A DNA stretch of 64,000 bases from Psychrobacillus sp044762655 (GCF_044762655.1 NZ_JBIWER010000005.1:227493-291492), one strand, 5' to 3'. Positions 15,866 to 25,875 are shown, counted from the stretch's first letter. Notes: a model not told the origin generated them from the letters alone. A program made the numbers and translations.

Positions 15866-15973
15866 CGCTATTTTAAATATTTGGTAGGCTAATGAAGGGA
15901 ACTATTTTTGTTTTTATTTCGTTTATGTTATAGTTACAACTGGCAACACAAAGAAGTTAGGAGAGAATATTTC

Positions 15974-16924
15974 ATGAAAAAAACAGTATTAACACTAACG
16001 CTTGCAGCATCTGTTCTTGCACTAGGAGCTTGTAGTGGTGATTCAGCAGCAGATAACAGTGAGGTAATTGCAACATCAAAAGTTGGAGACATTACACAGA
16101 ATGATTTGTACGAAGAGATGAAATCATCCATCGGCGACCAAGCATTCCAATTGCTAATGATTGAAAAAGTACTTTCAAATAAGTACGAAGTAACGAAAGA
16201 GGAAGTAAACAGCCAACTAGAAGCTGATAAAGCTCAGTTAGGCGAGAACTTTGAAGCGATGATCGCTCAACAAGGCTATACAGAAGAGTCATACAAAAAA
16301 TACTTAGAACTAAACCTATTGCAAGAAAAAGCTTTAATAGAGGATATTGAAGTATCAGAAGAAGAAATTAAAGCTGAATATGAAAATATCAAAAATGAAA
16401 TTAATGCTCGTCACGTATTGGTAGAAGACGAAGCAACGGCGAAGAAAGTAAAAGCTGAGTTAGAGTCTGGTAAAGACTTTGCAGAAGTTGCAAAAGAATA
16501 CTCTACGGAAGAAGCAGCCCAATCAACTGGTGGAGAACTCGGCTGGTTTGGTAAAGGTCAAATGGTTGCTGAATTTGAAGAAGTAGCTTTTGGTTTAGAG
16601 AAAAATGTAATATCTGATCCAGTAAAATCAAACTTTGGTTACCACATTATCGAAGTAACGGATAAACGTACAATTAAAGAATCATATGAAGATAAAAAAG
16701 CTGAAATTGAAAAACAATTGAAGTTAGACAAAGCTGATCAATCTGCATTGTTACCAAAAGTAGCTAAAATGATGAAAGATGCTGATATCGACATCAAAGA
16801 TGAAGATCTAAAAACATCTCTAGATCAATTTTTAACAGCAGCTGAAACAAAAGCACCTGCTAAAGATGCTGAGGCTAAAGAAGGTACAGAAACAGATAAA
16901 GAAGCAACTGAGGATGAAAAGTAA
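15974..16924 (+). CDS. prsA: foldase lipoprotein PrsA
   Basis: A 316-residue exported foldase. Signal peptide with lipobox LGAC near residues 16-19; an N-terminal chaperone region; a parvulin-type peptidyl-prolyl isomerase domain about residues 132-222 (NARHVLVEDEATAKKV, GGELGWFGKGQMVAEF, FGYHIIEVTDKR); a C-terminal helix region; and a Lys/Glu/Ala-rich tail. It sits on the outer face of the membrane and helps secreted proteins fold. The ATG is placed after TTAGGAGAG; the frame is open 66 bp upstream without a site. It is convergent with yhaM. Confidence 0.93.
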   Translation: MKKTVLTLTLAASVLALGACSGDSAADNSEVIATSKVGDITQNDLYEEMKSSIGDQAFQLLMIEKVLSNKYEVTKEEVNSQLEADKAQLGENFEAMIAQQGYTEESYKKYLELNLLQEKALIEDIEVSEEEIKAEYENIKNEINARHVLVEDEATAKKVKAELESGKDFAEVAKEYSTEEAAQSTGGELGWFGKGQMVAEFEEVAFGLEKNVISDPVKSNFGYHIIEVTDKRTIKESYEDKKAEIEKQLKLDKADQSALLPKVAKMMKDADIDIKDEDLKTSLDQFLTAAETKAPAKDAEAKEGTETDKEATEDEK

Positions 16925-16941
16925 GTAAGACAAGCATAATG

Positions 16942-16974
16942 GTTGGCCTGACTTCGGTCACGGCCAACTTTTTT
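16942..16974 (+). terminator. terminator of prsA
   Basis: GTTGGCC-TGAC and GTCA-C-GGCCAAC form a stem closed by a TTCG tetraloop, followed by six T residues. Confidence 0.85.
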
Positions 16975-16983
16975 ATTTGCTAA

Positions 16984-17146
16984 GCCTTATAAATAAAAAA
17001 GTCGGTGATAAGCGTAAGCGTCCATAAGAAGTTAAACCAGTTTCTATCGTTTTCGAAGGGCTTTGGACAGACTTGATGCTATATGATTACCATTAATTTT
17101 TTTAGGAGAGGTTGATCGTGACTAACGTCACGACCATACTCTCCTA
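16984..17146. repeat. intergenic repeat plus long hairpin
   Basis: Positions 17034-17100 resemble 3808-3860. The adjacent segment 17101-17146 can fold into a hairpin: TAGGAGAG with CTCTCCTA on the outside and TCGTGAC-TAAC-GTCACGA inside. No T tract follows on either strand, so it does not look like a terminator. No gene is visible in this 330-bp gap. Confidence 0.45.
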
Positions 17147-17214
17147 GTTATAAAGGAAGCTCTCGAAGATACTATTTCGTTCGCTATTTCGTTTTTATAT
17201 ACTTTCTTGATCAT

Positions 17215-17252
17215 AAAAAAATCGTAAAGGCCAAATGCCTTTACGATTTTTT
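17215..17252 (-). terminator. terminator of the yhaONM operon
   Basis: ATCGTAAAGGC and GCCTTTACGAT form an 11-bp stem flanked by A and T runs, so it can work in both directions. It lies just past the yhaM stop. Confidence 0.85.
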
Positions 17253-17254
17253 TC

Positions 17255-18193
17255 TTATTCAAAGGTAGGCTTATAAAATGAACGGTTTTCCAATGGGAAT
17301 AATCGCTCGGAGAATTCACCTGGGTTTGTTTTATCTAATGCACGATTTAGCATATTCATTTTTGCATCTATATTATCGATATAATGCAGCATCTCTGCCT
17401 CCCGGAGTGCAGGACGTTTCGGGCTACCCCATTCTTCTTTTCCATGATGGGATAGTACCATATGCTGAAGAAGCATGACCTCTTCCCCTTCAATTTCCAA
17501 CTCTTCAGCTGCTTTAGAAATTTCATTGACCATGATCGTAATATGTCCAAGTAAATTTCCTTCAATTGTGTAAGTTGTTGCAACAGGTCCTGAAAGCTCT
17601 ATAACCTTCCCTATATCATGTAAAATGATGCCAGCGTATAAAAGGTCCTTGTTGATCGTTGGATACAGTTCACATAGCGCTTTTCCTAGCTTTAACATCG
17701 ACACCACATGATCGATAAGCCCAGAGGCATAATCATGATGGTTTTTAGTTGCTGCCGGGTATGTCATAAATGCTGTCTGATGTTTTTTCATTAAGTGTCT
17801 TGTAATTCGTTGAATTAATGGATTTTTCATCTCAAAGAAGTATTGCAAAAGCTCTTCCATCAACTCTTCTTTTGGTTTGGCTGAGGATGGAACTAAGTCA
17901 TTAATCGAGATAGGCTCTTCTGATTTTACCGGTCGAATACTTTTTACACGTAGTTGGAACTTTCCGCGGTAATCCTGAATTTCCCCTCCTACGCGAACAA
18001 TTTGACTAGCAGCATAAAGTTTTTCATGCTCCTCATTTGTATCCCAAAGTTTTGCTTCAATATCTCCGCTCTTATCTTGTAATAATAGTGACATAAATGG
18101 TTTTCCAACGGTTGTTACACCTTTTGTTGATTGTTTTATCAGTAAGTAATGATCAACTGGATCCCCTACTCGTAATTGTGTAATGCCTTTCAT
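17255..18193 (-). CDS. yhaM: 3'-5' exoribonuclease YhaM
   Basis: 312 residues (B. subtilis YhaM about 314). An N-terminal OB-fold nucleic-acid-binding domain (about residues 10-90, VGKPFMSLLLQDKSGDIEAK) is followed by an HD-type metal-dependent domain with LLYAGIILHDIGKV near 195. It degrades RNA and single-stranded DNA from the 3' end, using Mn2+ or Co2+. The ATG overlaps the yhaN stop in an ATGA arrangement, so translation is coupled. The longer frame upstream belongs to yhaN sequence. It is the last gene of a three-gene unit. Confidence 0.93.
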   Translation of the reverse strand: MKGITQLRVGDPVDHYLLIKQSTKGVTTVGKPFMSLLLQDKSGDIEAKLWDTNEEHEKLYAASQIVRVGGEIQDYRGKFQLRVKSIRPVKSEEPISINDLVPSSAKPKEELMEELLQYFFEMKNPLIQRITRHLMKKHQTAFMTYPAATKNHHDYASGLIDHVVSMLKLGKALCELYPTINKDLLYAGIILHDIGKVIELSGPVATTYTIEGNLLGHITIMVNEISKAAEELEIEGEEVMLLQHMVLSHHGKEEWGSPKRPALREAEMLHYIDNIDAKMNMLNRALDKTNPGEFSERLFPLENRSFYKPTFE

Positions 18194-20904
18194 TTCACAA
18201 CCCCTACCTTTCTCGGTAATAATGTCGTCACTTGAATGACTGATGCATCTTCCCATACATATTGCATATTGTCATGACAGGTAAAATACAAAAGTTGGTG
18301 TTCTTTTTGTAACTCTGCCATTAATTGTACCACTTGTTTAAGTCTGACACGATCGAAATGTACAAATGGATCATCCAGGATAATTGGAAATGGCGCTTTG
18401 CTTTGCAAAGAAACAGCAAGTGCAAGTCTCAAGGAAATATAAGCCTGCTCTTTTGTTGCTTGGCTTAGCTCCGCTATTTTAAATCGCTGTCCAGTCGTTT
18501 TAACAGCTTCAAAGCTTCCCTCTGGAGATAGTATCATTTGTTCATATGAATTGTTTGTAAGCAGCTTAAAATAATGCTGGGCACTTTCTAATACTTCTGG
18601 AAGTCGCTCTTCTTTTAACTGTTTCATGATCTGCTTAATTGATTCCACAATTGCTTTTTGAGCAGCCCATTTTTTCACGAGTTCATGTAGTTCTGTTTTT
18701 TTCTGTTCGAGTAATTGTAATTGCTCGCTTTGCTCTTCATCTTCTAATAATTTCTTTGTTTGATAGATCAGTGATGCTTTTTCCTCATTATTATCATGTC
18801 TTTGCTTTTGTAAGTGAACTAGCTTTTCCTTACACTCGTCCTCAAATACATCATCAAAATCATTCAGATTTATTTGTTTTCCAGCTAACTGCATGTGAAT
18901 ATGGTGTAGTTCCTTTTCAAGCTCCACTTTTTGTTCATTGATAGAATTTGCTGAATAATAATCGCTTTCTATATCTACATTTGCCTCACGAAACAAAATT
19001 TGGATTTGTTCGGTATAGGAATGTTGAAGTAACAATAGTTCATGAAGCTTATTTTGGTGCTCGTAAATTCTTGCCTCTTTATATTGCACGTCTTCAGATT
19101 TTTTCTTCTCATCTAGGTAGAACTCTCTCAATTGGTGAAACAGCATATCTTCAGAAAGATTTTTAGGAGTTTTCTCCACAGCTTGTTTAAACAACTGCTG
19201 TATTCGCATACGGACTTCATAAAGCTTAGTTTCCATCTGGTCAAGCTCTATTTGCTGTTCCTGAATTATGCGTAGACGCTTAAATAATTCAGGTAATAGA
19301 CTTGGTGATAATTGTTCACTAATATGATAGCTATTTAAAAACTCGTTTACTTGTTTTGATATATCTGTCTTCTTACTTTCTAACTCACCTATTTCTTGCT
19401 TCAATATAGAAATATTTTGTTGTAATGACTCCTGTTCCTTTTTCAATAAATCGACATATGTTTGAACATCATTCGATTGGTGCCATGTTTTCATCATCTG
19501 GGTAAAGCCTGCATATACAATTCCACTAATGACAATAGCTGTAAGGGCAACCATCCAATTCGATTGCGTAAAGCCTATGATTATCCCAACAAGGACAATG
19601 GCTGCAATGATAGCGTACATTATCCCATTCGCTTTTTGGTTAGCAGATGATTTATTTGCTCGTTTGGTCTCTCTCACTCTTTGTTGTTGCTGAAGGAGAT
19701 CCTGTTCCTTCATTTGTAATAATCGTTTTTCCTGTTGCAGTTCGAGCTCCAAGTTTCTTTCTGTTTGAAGAATCGTAACTAGTTTGTCCTCTTGCTGGAT
19801 TGAAACATCTGCTTGGACAATATGCGCCAAGCTTTTTTCCCAGTCAACTCCGACTAATGCCAACTGTTGCATTTGGTTCTGAAGTGTTTTACTTTGTTCC
19901 TCTTCTATTTGTATTCGTTTGGAACGAAGCTGATGCCATTCTGTTTCTCGATTTAGAAAGGACTGTAATTCTTCTAATTGCTGTGGGGTTAAGATAGTTG
20001 CATGGATTGTTAACAAATCCAATTCTTTTTTCAACTGCTCCATTTCTACATCATTACGATTCAATTTGTCTTTTATTAATTCAAATCGACGGATACCATC
20101 TGAGGGGAAGAGCTGGTGCTTTATTAAGTCTAGCTCCTGATTTAACTTAGTTTCTTTTTCTTTCAATGGTTTCAGTTGTTTCCATTCCAAATATCGTTGT
20201 AACTGTGTAGAAATCTCTTTCTCTTGTTGATCTAGTTCCTCCACAATTGTTTCAAGCTCGTTAAGACGTTTAATGGAAGGTTCATATTTCTCTACTTCCT
20301 CAAGCTGATGCTTATAGGTAGTCTCTAATTCACGTAGCTCTTCTATTTTTTGATTGATAAGAGGCTTTCTACCAGTTGGCTTAAATAGCTCGCCCATATC
20401 TTTTATAAATTGATTTTCGACGACTGCTAATGTATCGATCCCAGTCGTTCCAGAGGATAATAATGTTCTCGTTAGCTCCTCTTCTGTCATCTTCTCGAAG
20501 CCCTGTAACTGAAGCAATGAAAAAGAGAAAATTGCCTCAAAATCAGCCCGAGAGTACCCATGCAGAATTTTGGTCAGCTCCCTTTCTCCTCCTCTGCTTC
20601 CGTCAGGAAAGTATACCGTAACATCCCCGCTTGCCTTTCCTTTAACTCGTTCAATTGTTATAGATTGGCTCTCATGGTCGAAAATCTGGACACTCCCCCC
20701 GTATGTGGAACTGTTTTTAGGCTCATAGCGAAGTAATGGAGAATTTCGTTGTGGAAAACCAAATAAAATATGCAAAATAAATTGTTGGATAGTTGTTTTT
20801 CCTGCTTCATTCTCACCGAAGAGCACATTGATACCGTTAATCAGATCAATTTCCACATTCTCGTGCTTCCCAAAGCCGTATATATGCAGTTTTGTTAGCT
20901 TCAA
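18190..20904 (-). CDS. yhaN: SbcC-like ATPase YhaN
   Basis: A 904-residue SMC/SbcC-type ATPase. Walker A GENEAGKTT lies near residues 30-38 and the C-terminal Walker B region LPIILDDPFVHFD near 840. Long Glu/Gln/Leu-rich coiled coils fill the middle. Two membrane segments interrupt them around residues 425-475 (IMYAIIAAIVLVGIIIGF and MVALTAIVISGIVYAGF), a feature of YhaN-type rather than true SbcC proteins. It starts at a TTG that overlaps the yhaO stop (TTGA). Together with the nuclease YhaO it probably forms a DNA-processing complex near the membrane; this is inferred from the family. Confidence 0.88.
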   Translation of the reverse strand: MKLTKLHIYGFGKHENVEIDLINGINVLFGENEAGKTTIQQFILHILFGFPQRNSPLLRYEPKNSSTYGGSVQIFDHESQSITIERVKGKASGDVTVYFPDGSRGGERELTKILHGYSRADFEAIFSFSLLQLQGFEKMTEEELTRTLLSSGTTGIDTLAVVENQFIKDMGELFKPTGRKPLINQKIEELRELETTYKHQLEEVEKYEPSIKRLNELETIVEELDQQEKEISTQLQRYLEWKQLKPLKEKETKLNQELDLIKHQLFPSDGIRRFELIKDKLNRNDVEMEQLKKELDLLTIHATILTPQQLEELQSFLNRETEWHQLRSKRIQIEEEQSKTLQNQMQQLALVGVDWEKSLAHIVQADVSIQQEDKLVTILQTERNLELELQQEKRLLQMKEQDLLQQQQRVRETKRANKSSANQKANGIMYAIIAAIVLVGIIIGFTQSNWMVALTAIVISGIVYAGFTQMMKTWHQSNDVQTYVDLLKKEQESLQQNISILKQEIGELESKKTDISKQVNEFLNSYHISEQLSPSLLPELFKRLRIIQEQQIELDQMETKLYEVRMRIQQLFKQAVEKTPKNLSEDMLFHQLREFYLDEKKKSEDVQYKEARIYEHQNKLHELLLLQHSYTEQIQILFREANVDIESDYYSANSINEQKVELEKELHHIHMQLAGKQINLNDFDDVFEDECKEKLVHLQKQRHDNNEEKASLIYQTKKLLEDEEQSEQLQLLEQKKTELHELVKKWAAQKAIVESIKQIMKQLKEERLPEVLESAQHYFKLLTNNSYEQMILSPEGSFEAVKTTGQRFKIAELSQATKEQAYISLRLALAVSLQSKAPFPIILDDPFVHFDRVRLKQVVQLMAELQKEHQLLYFTCHDNMQYVWEDASVIQVTTLLPRKVGVVK

Positions 20905-22112
20905 TTATTACTCCCCCTCGCTAAAGCCTTTGAAACTATCAAATCTGCTTCTGTTAACACTTCCTCGATAAAGTCCTGGTCAATTGGCTTTAAATATCTA
21001 CTCCCTTTAGGATGCTGATAAAGCTCTTTTAAAGCATGCTTCCATCCCGAAGTATCCCATTCATTTAAAGCAGATAGCAGCATAGTAGTTTCTGCGCTCT
21101 GCTCAATTGGAAATTCTATATGTAATTCTTTAATTATTAAAAAGTTGTTTGCTTGTTCTAGACTCTCTTGAATCAAAAATAGCCATTCATCTTTATTAGT
21201 CGACTGTAATAGTTCAATCGTTTCTTCCGTTATTCCGTTTATTGTAAGCTCAATAATCGCTTTCCCTACTTTTTGACTATAGCTTATCAATTCCTTTTCA
21301 AGATGTGTAATTAATTCATTGGCGTGAATCATCCCAGCACACTCTATCGAAAGCTCATCATAAATAAAAGCAGCTGAGGGGACAAATTGAAGCTCTGCCT
21401 GATTGTTAACTAACGATACTTCATAAAACCCTTTTACGCCTCTTTCGTTACGATGCCTGCTTTGGGTATTTCCTGGATAAACAATTGGCGGGTCTGAATG
21501 AATAATTTGGCGTTTATGTATATGACCGAGCGCCCAATATTGATAGCCTTTTGCTAGTAAATCATTTTTTCTAAATGGCGCATACACATCATGATCATTG
21601 TTTCCTTCTAAACTACCATGTAGCATCCCAATATGAATCTCATTGTGTTCTGCAATGGGATAATGGCTATACATAGGTTCTAAAATATGACGCTCTTTGT
21701 AACTAAATCCTGTTATATTTACTTTTTCTTCGCTTATTATAAGTGTTTTAGTTTCTACTTTCTCACCGAATACATGAACATTTTCAGGTAGCTGAAAACG
21801 AACCCAATTACCACTTAAGTGATCATGATTTCCATGGCAAATAAGCACTGGAATATTTTCTTCATGCAGAGCTTCCATTCCTTTTTGAAATAAATGCTGA
21901 GCACGAAGACTACGATTTTCCCCATCATAAATATCACCGACTATTAAAACGAAGTCCGGTTTACTTTCAACTGCATAATTAATCATGTTTTGAAACGCTT
22001 GGAAAGTACTCTCCCTTATATCTTTCCATCGATTTTCAGGAATAGAGGAGATACCTTTAAAGGGGCTGTCTAAATGTAAATCTGCCACATGTAGAAAACG
22101 TATTCTTGCCAT
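20901..22112 (-). CDS. yhaO: SbcD/Mre11-like metallophosphoesterase YhaO
   Basis: A 403-residue nuclease with the calcineurin-type metal motifs in order: FLHVADLHLD (residues 5-14), VGDIYDG near 58, CHGNHDH near 96, and HGS and GHIHKR near 166 and 194. It belongs to the DNA repair exonuclease (SbcD/Mre11) family and is the nuclease partner of YhaN. It is the first gene of the yhaO-yhaN-yhaM unit; GAGGTG precedes the ATG. Confidence 0.9.
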   Translation of the reverse strand: MARIRFLHVADLHLDSPFKGISSIPENRWKDIRESTFQAFQNMINYAVESKPDFVLIVGDIYDGENRSLRAQHLFQKGMEALHEENIPVLICHGNHDHLSGNWVRFQLPENVHVFGEKVETKTLIISEEKVNITGFSYKERHILEPMYSHYPIAEHNEIHIGMLHGSLEGNNDHDVYAPFRKNDLLAKGYQYWALGHIHKRQIIHSDPPIVYPGNTQSRHRNERGVKGFYEVSLVNNQAELQFVPSAAFIYDELSIECAGMIHANELITHLEKELISYSQKVGKAIIELTINGITEETIELLQSTNKDEWLFLIQESLEQANNFLIIKELHIEFPIEQSAETTMLLSALNEWDTSGWKHALKELYQHPKGSRYLKPIDQDFIEEVLTEADLIVSKALARGSNN

Positions 22113-22302
22113 TTAGTACACCTCATTCGAAAATAGAATATTTGTTCTAATTTTACCATAATAGAAAGACTGTATACAACTAAATGCAGGTAGTAAATCA
22201 TATTATTATTTGCTGTCATTTTTACTAGATTAGAGATTACATTCAAAATAATATAATTTTTATGTATAATATATATAAGTATAATAAAGGGGTGTTTGAT
22301 TG

Positions 22303-22488
22303 ATGAAAGCATACAAATTTACTGCATTTGAACCAACAGGGGAACTAATTTTAGAAGAAACTTGGGAGTATGAAAATGATGAGGAAGCAAAGCAAAAAGG
22401 GGAAGCAGTTATTGGAGAAAAAGGTTTTGCCAATAAAACACATCGTTTAGTAAACAGCTCTGGAAAACTAGTATTATTTCATGTATAG
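22303..22488 (+). CDS. yhzD: YhzD family protein
   Basis: A 61-residue protein with a predicted beta-alpha-beta fold (YKFTAFEPTGELILEETWEY, then EEAKQKGEAVIGEKGF, then LVLFHV). It matches the YhzD-like family known from Bacillus, where the gene also lies near yheA and yhaO. Function unknown. ATG at 22303 is preferred over the TTG three bases upstream given the AAAGGGGTG site. Confidence 0.82.
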   Translation: MKAYKFTAFEPTGELILEETWEYENDEEAKQKGEAVIGEKGFANKTHRLVNSSGKLVLFHV

Positions 22489-22495
22489 AATTAAA

Positions 22496-22532
22496 GGGAC
22501 TTAAACCATTTGATGGCTAAGTCCCTTTTTGT
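22496..22532 (+). terminator. terminator of yhzD
   Basis: AAGGGACTTA pairs with TAAGTCCCTT, followed by TTTG. Confidence 0.8.
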
Positions 22533-22592
22533 TATTCTCCCTCCCAGTTCCAATAGGTGATTTCACCTAATTGAACACTATGAATTTCATTA

Positions 22593-23441
22593 TTAACGTG
22601 ATTGAATCATTTGGTCATTAACAAATGCCTTTATGAAAAATAATTCATTATCATTTGGCTCCCTATTGTTCTCTGCCTTAAAGCACTCTAAAGCATTTTC
22701 TAATGAAGTGGATTTTACAACTCCACTAGCCGTTGTTAACTCTTTCCAGTAAATATCCATTTCATTCAAATCGCAAATAGTTTCATGACCAAGTAAGAAC
22801 ATTTCAGCATCATATTTTTGAATATCTTTAATCATACTTAATAACCTAGATTGCTTGTAATGAAATAAAGAGTCTGTGGTTGTACCATATGCACAATCAC
22901 CTAAAAAAACAATTTTTTCATCAGGAATATAAATGATTGTGGAGTCATCTGTATGAGTACTGTCGATTTTTTCAAGTATACAAATTTTATTACCCAAATC
23001 AATAGTTAATGTATTTTCGAAGACTATATCTGGAGAGTTCAGCTTAAAACTATCCCTGTTTGGCATATCAGTTTGTATAATCTTCATACACATAGCACTA
23101 ATTTGATTAGTATTCACATAGTTTTGGAGTGATTTATCGTCAAAAGAATAGCTATTCCATTCTTTTATCGTTTCGTTTGTTTGACTATTAGTTATAACAA
23201 TTGCATCAAATTCATTCATTCCTAAGAAATGATCCCAATGTGCATGGGTGATAACCATATATTTAATTGGTGGTACATTTAACTTTCCTATTTCTCGTAA
23301 AAAGTCTTTAGCATGCTGAGTAGAATTACCAGAATCTATTATTAGACTAAATTGGTCACCACATACTAGTCCTAATGTTGGTCGTTCGTTCTCATCTTGA
23401 TTTGATAAATAATAAATATCATCACTGAATTTATTTAACAT
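22593..23441 (-). CDS. MBL-fold metallo-hydrolase
   Basis: 282 residues with the metallo-beta-lactamase motif THAHWDH near residues 65-71, preceded by the substrate-face strand SLIIDSGNSTQHAK, and with FLGDCAYG near 190 and a later GHE histidine near 215. Two Zn2+ ions are expected at the active site; the substrate is unknown. It closely resembles, in length and motif order, the gene at 60677-61525. AGAGGAGAG precedes the ATG. Confidence 0.8.
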   Translation of the reverse strand: MLNKFSDDIYYLSNQDENERPTLGLVCGDQFSLIIDSGNSTQHAKDFLREIGKLNVPPIKYMVITHAHWDHFLGMNEFDAIVITNSQTNETIKEWNSYSFDDKSLQNYVNTNQISAMCMKIIQTDMPNRDSFKLNSPDIVFENTLTIDLGNKICILEKIDSTHTDDSTIIYIPDEKIVFLGDCAYGTTTDSLFHYKQSRLLSMIKDIQKYDAEMFLLGHETICDLNEMDIYWKELTTASGVVKSTSLENALECFKAENNREPNDNELFFIKAFVNDQMIQSR

Positions 23442-23643
23442 GTTATCTCTCCTCTATTCTAAACATAATTCTACGAAAGAGAAAACCATGTTTATTCTAA
23501 AATTAATAAAATAATTTAAGATTTTCTCATTTTCATTTTTTTACCATTGGACTTGTACCTCCTTTTATTGCTAAGAAAATCTGAAATATACTTTTTAAAA
23601 TTGAGTATTACGCCAAGGACACTGGGTTCAAATCACTCAAAAT

Positions 23644-24423
23644 TTATTTCCCTTTAAACTCAGGTTTCCGCTTTTCAACAAATGCTTGAATACCCTCAAT
23701 ATGATCTTCGGTTTTTCGCATCGCGGATTGTGTTACGGCTTCTTTTTCTAAAACTAATTGTAATTCCTCTAGTTTTGTTGCGTGCAAGATTTCCTTTGAT
23801 GCAATCATGGCAGCAATTGGTGATTGGATAAGTTTTTGTGCATAGGATGCTGCAGTTGCTGATCCTAACCCATCTGAAGCAACTTCATCCACAAGTCCGA
23901 TTTTTTGTGCTTCTTTTCCTGAGAAAAGCTGTCCTCTCCACATAAGCTGTTTCGCTTTTGGAATTCCAACTCTTTCTTTTAGAAAGAAATGGCCTCCTCC
24001 ATCTGGAACTAACCCAATTCCGATAAAGTTCATGGCAAGCTTACTATTTTCTTCTGCAATGATAATATCGCAGCCTAATACCATACTAAATCCTAAACCT
24101 GCTGCTGCCCCGTGCACGGATGCAATAGTAATCTGTGGTAACGTATATAAAGCTTTAGCAATTCGAGTAAGGTAGGTCATGGCCTCATCCATATCAAAAG
24201 GATTCTCTTTATCTAGCATCGCTTTAATATCTCCACCAGCAGAAAATGCGCGCCCCTCTCCTTTAATAACTAACACTTGAACAGTTCTGTCTGATTGTAG
24301 GGATTCAAGGCTTTCTGCCAACTCTCTCATCATTACTCCATTCATCGAGTTCATTGCTTCTGGACGATTCAATGTTAAAGTCGCAATACGACCTTCTTTT
24401 TCTAAAAATAAAGTATTATACAT
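23644..24423 (-). CDS. enoyl-CoA hydratase/isomerase family protein
   Basis: 259 residues of crotonase fold. The oxyanion-hole segments are AFSAGGDIKAM (about residues 62-72) and VHGAAAGLGFSMVLGCD (about 105-121). The second Glu expected of true hydratases is not obvious (MNFIGIGLVPDGGGHFFL), so an isomerase or related activity is possible. B. subtilis has a comparable gene, yhaR, in this region. The start is the ATG six bases after AAGGGGA rather than the one abutting that site. Confidence 0.82.
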   Translation of the reverse strand: MYNTLFLEKEGRIATLTLNRPEAMNSMNGVMMRELAESLESLQSDRTVQVLVIKGEGRAFSAGGDIKAMLDKENPFDMDEAMTYLTRIAKALYTLPQITIASVHGAAAGLGFSMVLGCDIIIAEENSKLAMNFIGIGLVPDGGGHFFLKERVGIPKAKQLMWRGQLFSGKEAQKIGLVDEVASDGLGSATAASYAQKLIQSPIAAMIASKEILHATKLEELQLVLEKEAVTQSAMRKTEDHIEGIQAFVEKRKPEFKGK

Positions 24424-24803
24424 ATACATTCCCCTTTGTAAGTGAATAGTCATTCATTCTTCTATTAGATTCGTCATGGGGCTATTAATATCCTGCTTTA
24501 AAAGGTTTTTTTATATAACTACATAACGCCTTGTGAGTAACAGAAATGGGTACCCCTATACAATTTTGCTTTTGATATTTTTATAAAATAAATAAATATG
24601 AAAGTGTTCACTTAAACAACGCCTCAGGTTAGTTGAAGATGAAGGTATTTTTGTGATTGTGTGGAATAAGTTATTATATGTAAATTGTTGGAAATTACTT
24701 CTAGTCTGGTGGTGTTAGTTTTTTTCTTGAACTAATGTCACAGTTTATTTTAACAATGATTAAAGATGCTAGCATATCTCTAATTGATACGAGGAGAGGT
24801 AAT
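24424..24803. other. 380-bp A+T-rich gap
   Basis: No convincing gene, hairpin or repeat is seen. The 3' part contains the upstream region and GAGGAGAGG ribosome site of the broken hydrolase gene. Confidence 0.5.
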
Positions 24804-25725
24804 ATGAAGAATGAAAAGGTTATTAAAACTTTACTTAGTTTCCTTTGCTTTCCATTAACATTAGTAAATATGTACTCTAATAAGAAAAATAAAGTAAATG
24901 GATTGGGCAATCTAGTAAAAATAAATGATAGATTAATTCATGCTATTCATTCTGGGAGCATTGATTCAAAATATACAGTAATATTAGATGCTGGATTAAG
25001 TTGTTGTTCAATTGATTGGTATTATATCCAACCACAGGTTTCTAAATTTTCGAAGGTTTTTCATTCGATAGGGCAGGATACGGGTGGAGTTCCTCGGTAA
25101 AAGGAAAATATACAAGTGAAACCGTAGTTGAGGATTTAATAATAGTGTTAGAAAAATTAAACGTAAAACCTCCGTACGTATGCGATTGTTTGCTAGTAAA
25201 TATCCGGAGAAAGTGGCAGCTTTAATTTTAATTGATTCAGTACACGAAAAAAGGTATTTAAGTAATGAATGGGATGAAGGGCGTAAGAACATCCATAGGA
25301 AAAACTTGAGGTTATTTAGATTGGGATACATAACTTCAAGCTTAGGTATTCCTAGACTACTAAAACAACCAGTTGGCAGAAAAAGTTTACCAGAACCTTA
25401 TCAAAAATTAGTTAACTATATTGGTTATAACCCAAAAACATACGAAGCAGTATATAAAGAATTCTTATATAGTGAAGAATCTGCCATTCAATTAAAAGAC
25501 TCAAAACCATTAAATAAAGAACTACCAATAACTGTTTTAAGTTCAAATAATAATGATGCTTCTTGGGTAGAACATCAAAATATACTTTCTAATTTAACAA
25601 ATAATACGATTCAAATTAAGACTGACGATGGGCATTCAATTCATTTGGAAAATCCAAAAATTGTAATAGATACAATTAAAGAAATTATTAGCGAACTTGA
25701 TAAAAACAAGTCCTTATTAAACTAA
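24804..25725 (+). pseudogene. broken alpha/beta hydrolase gene
   Basis: The ATG follows GAGGAGAGG and the first frame encodes a normal alpha/beta-hydrolase N-terminus (TVILDAGLSCCSIDWYYIQP). At a T run (25057-25061) the frame is lost: the expected FDRAGYGWSSS continues in the next frame through VVEDLIIVLEKLNVKPPYV. At about 25177-25180 a second lesion removes the segment that should hold the nucleophile elbow (GHSxGG), after which MRLFASKYPEKVAALILID continues to a normal C-terminus with the catalytic His in DDGHSIHLENP. One shift could be a sequencing error, but the elbow deletion cannot be read through. Confidence 0.8.
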
Positions 25726-25745
25726 CGGAGTGCATTAGTTAAACC

Positions 25746-25768
25746 AGACCATCATTTCGATGGTCTCT
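25746..25768 (+). terminator. hairpin after the broken hydrolase gene
   Basis: AGACCATC and GATGGTCT form an 8-bp stem with a 5-base loop, followed by a pyrimidine-rich but not T-only stretch. Confidence 0.45.
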
Positions 25769-25875
25769 ATTCTCATGTCTAAACATCAAGTAAATGACGA
25801 CGACAATCCAATGTGAAATGTTAACGAAGCAGGTTAGCTGAAAAAGACCAAAATATCCAACAAGTATTATACTTG

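Noticed and set aside
15908..15973. Upstream extension of prsA
   Set aside because: The signal peptide begins at ATG 15974 right after TTAGGAGAG; the extension would spoil it.
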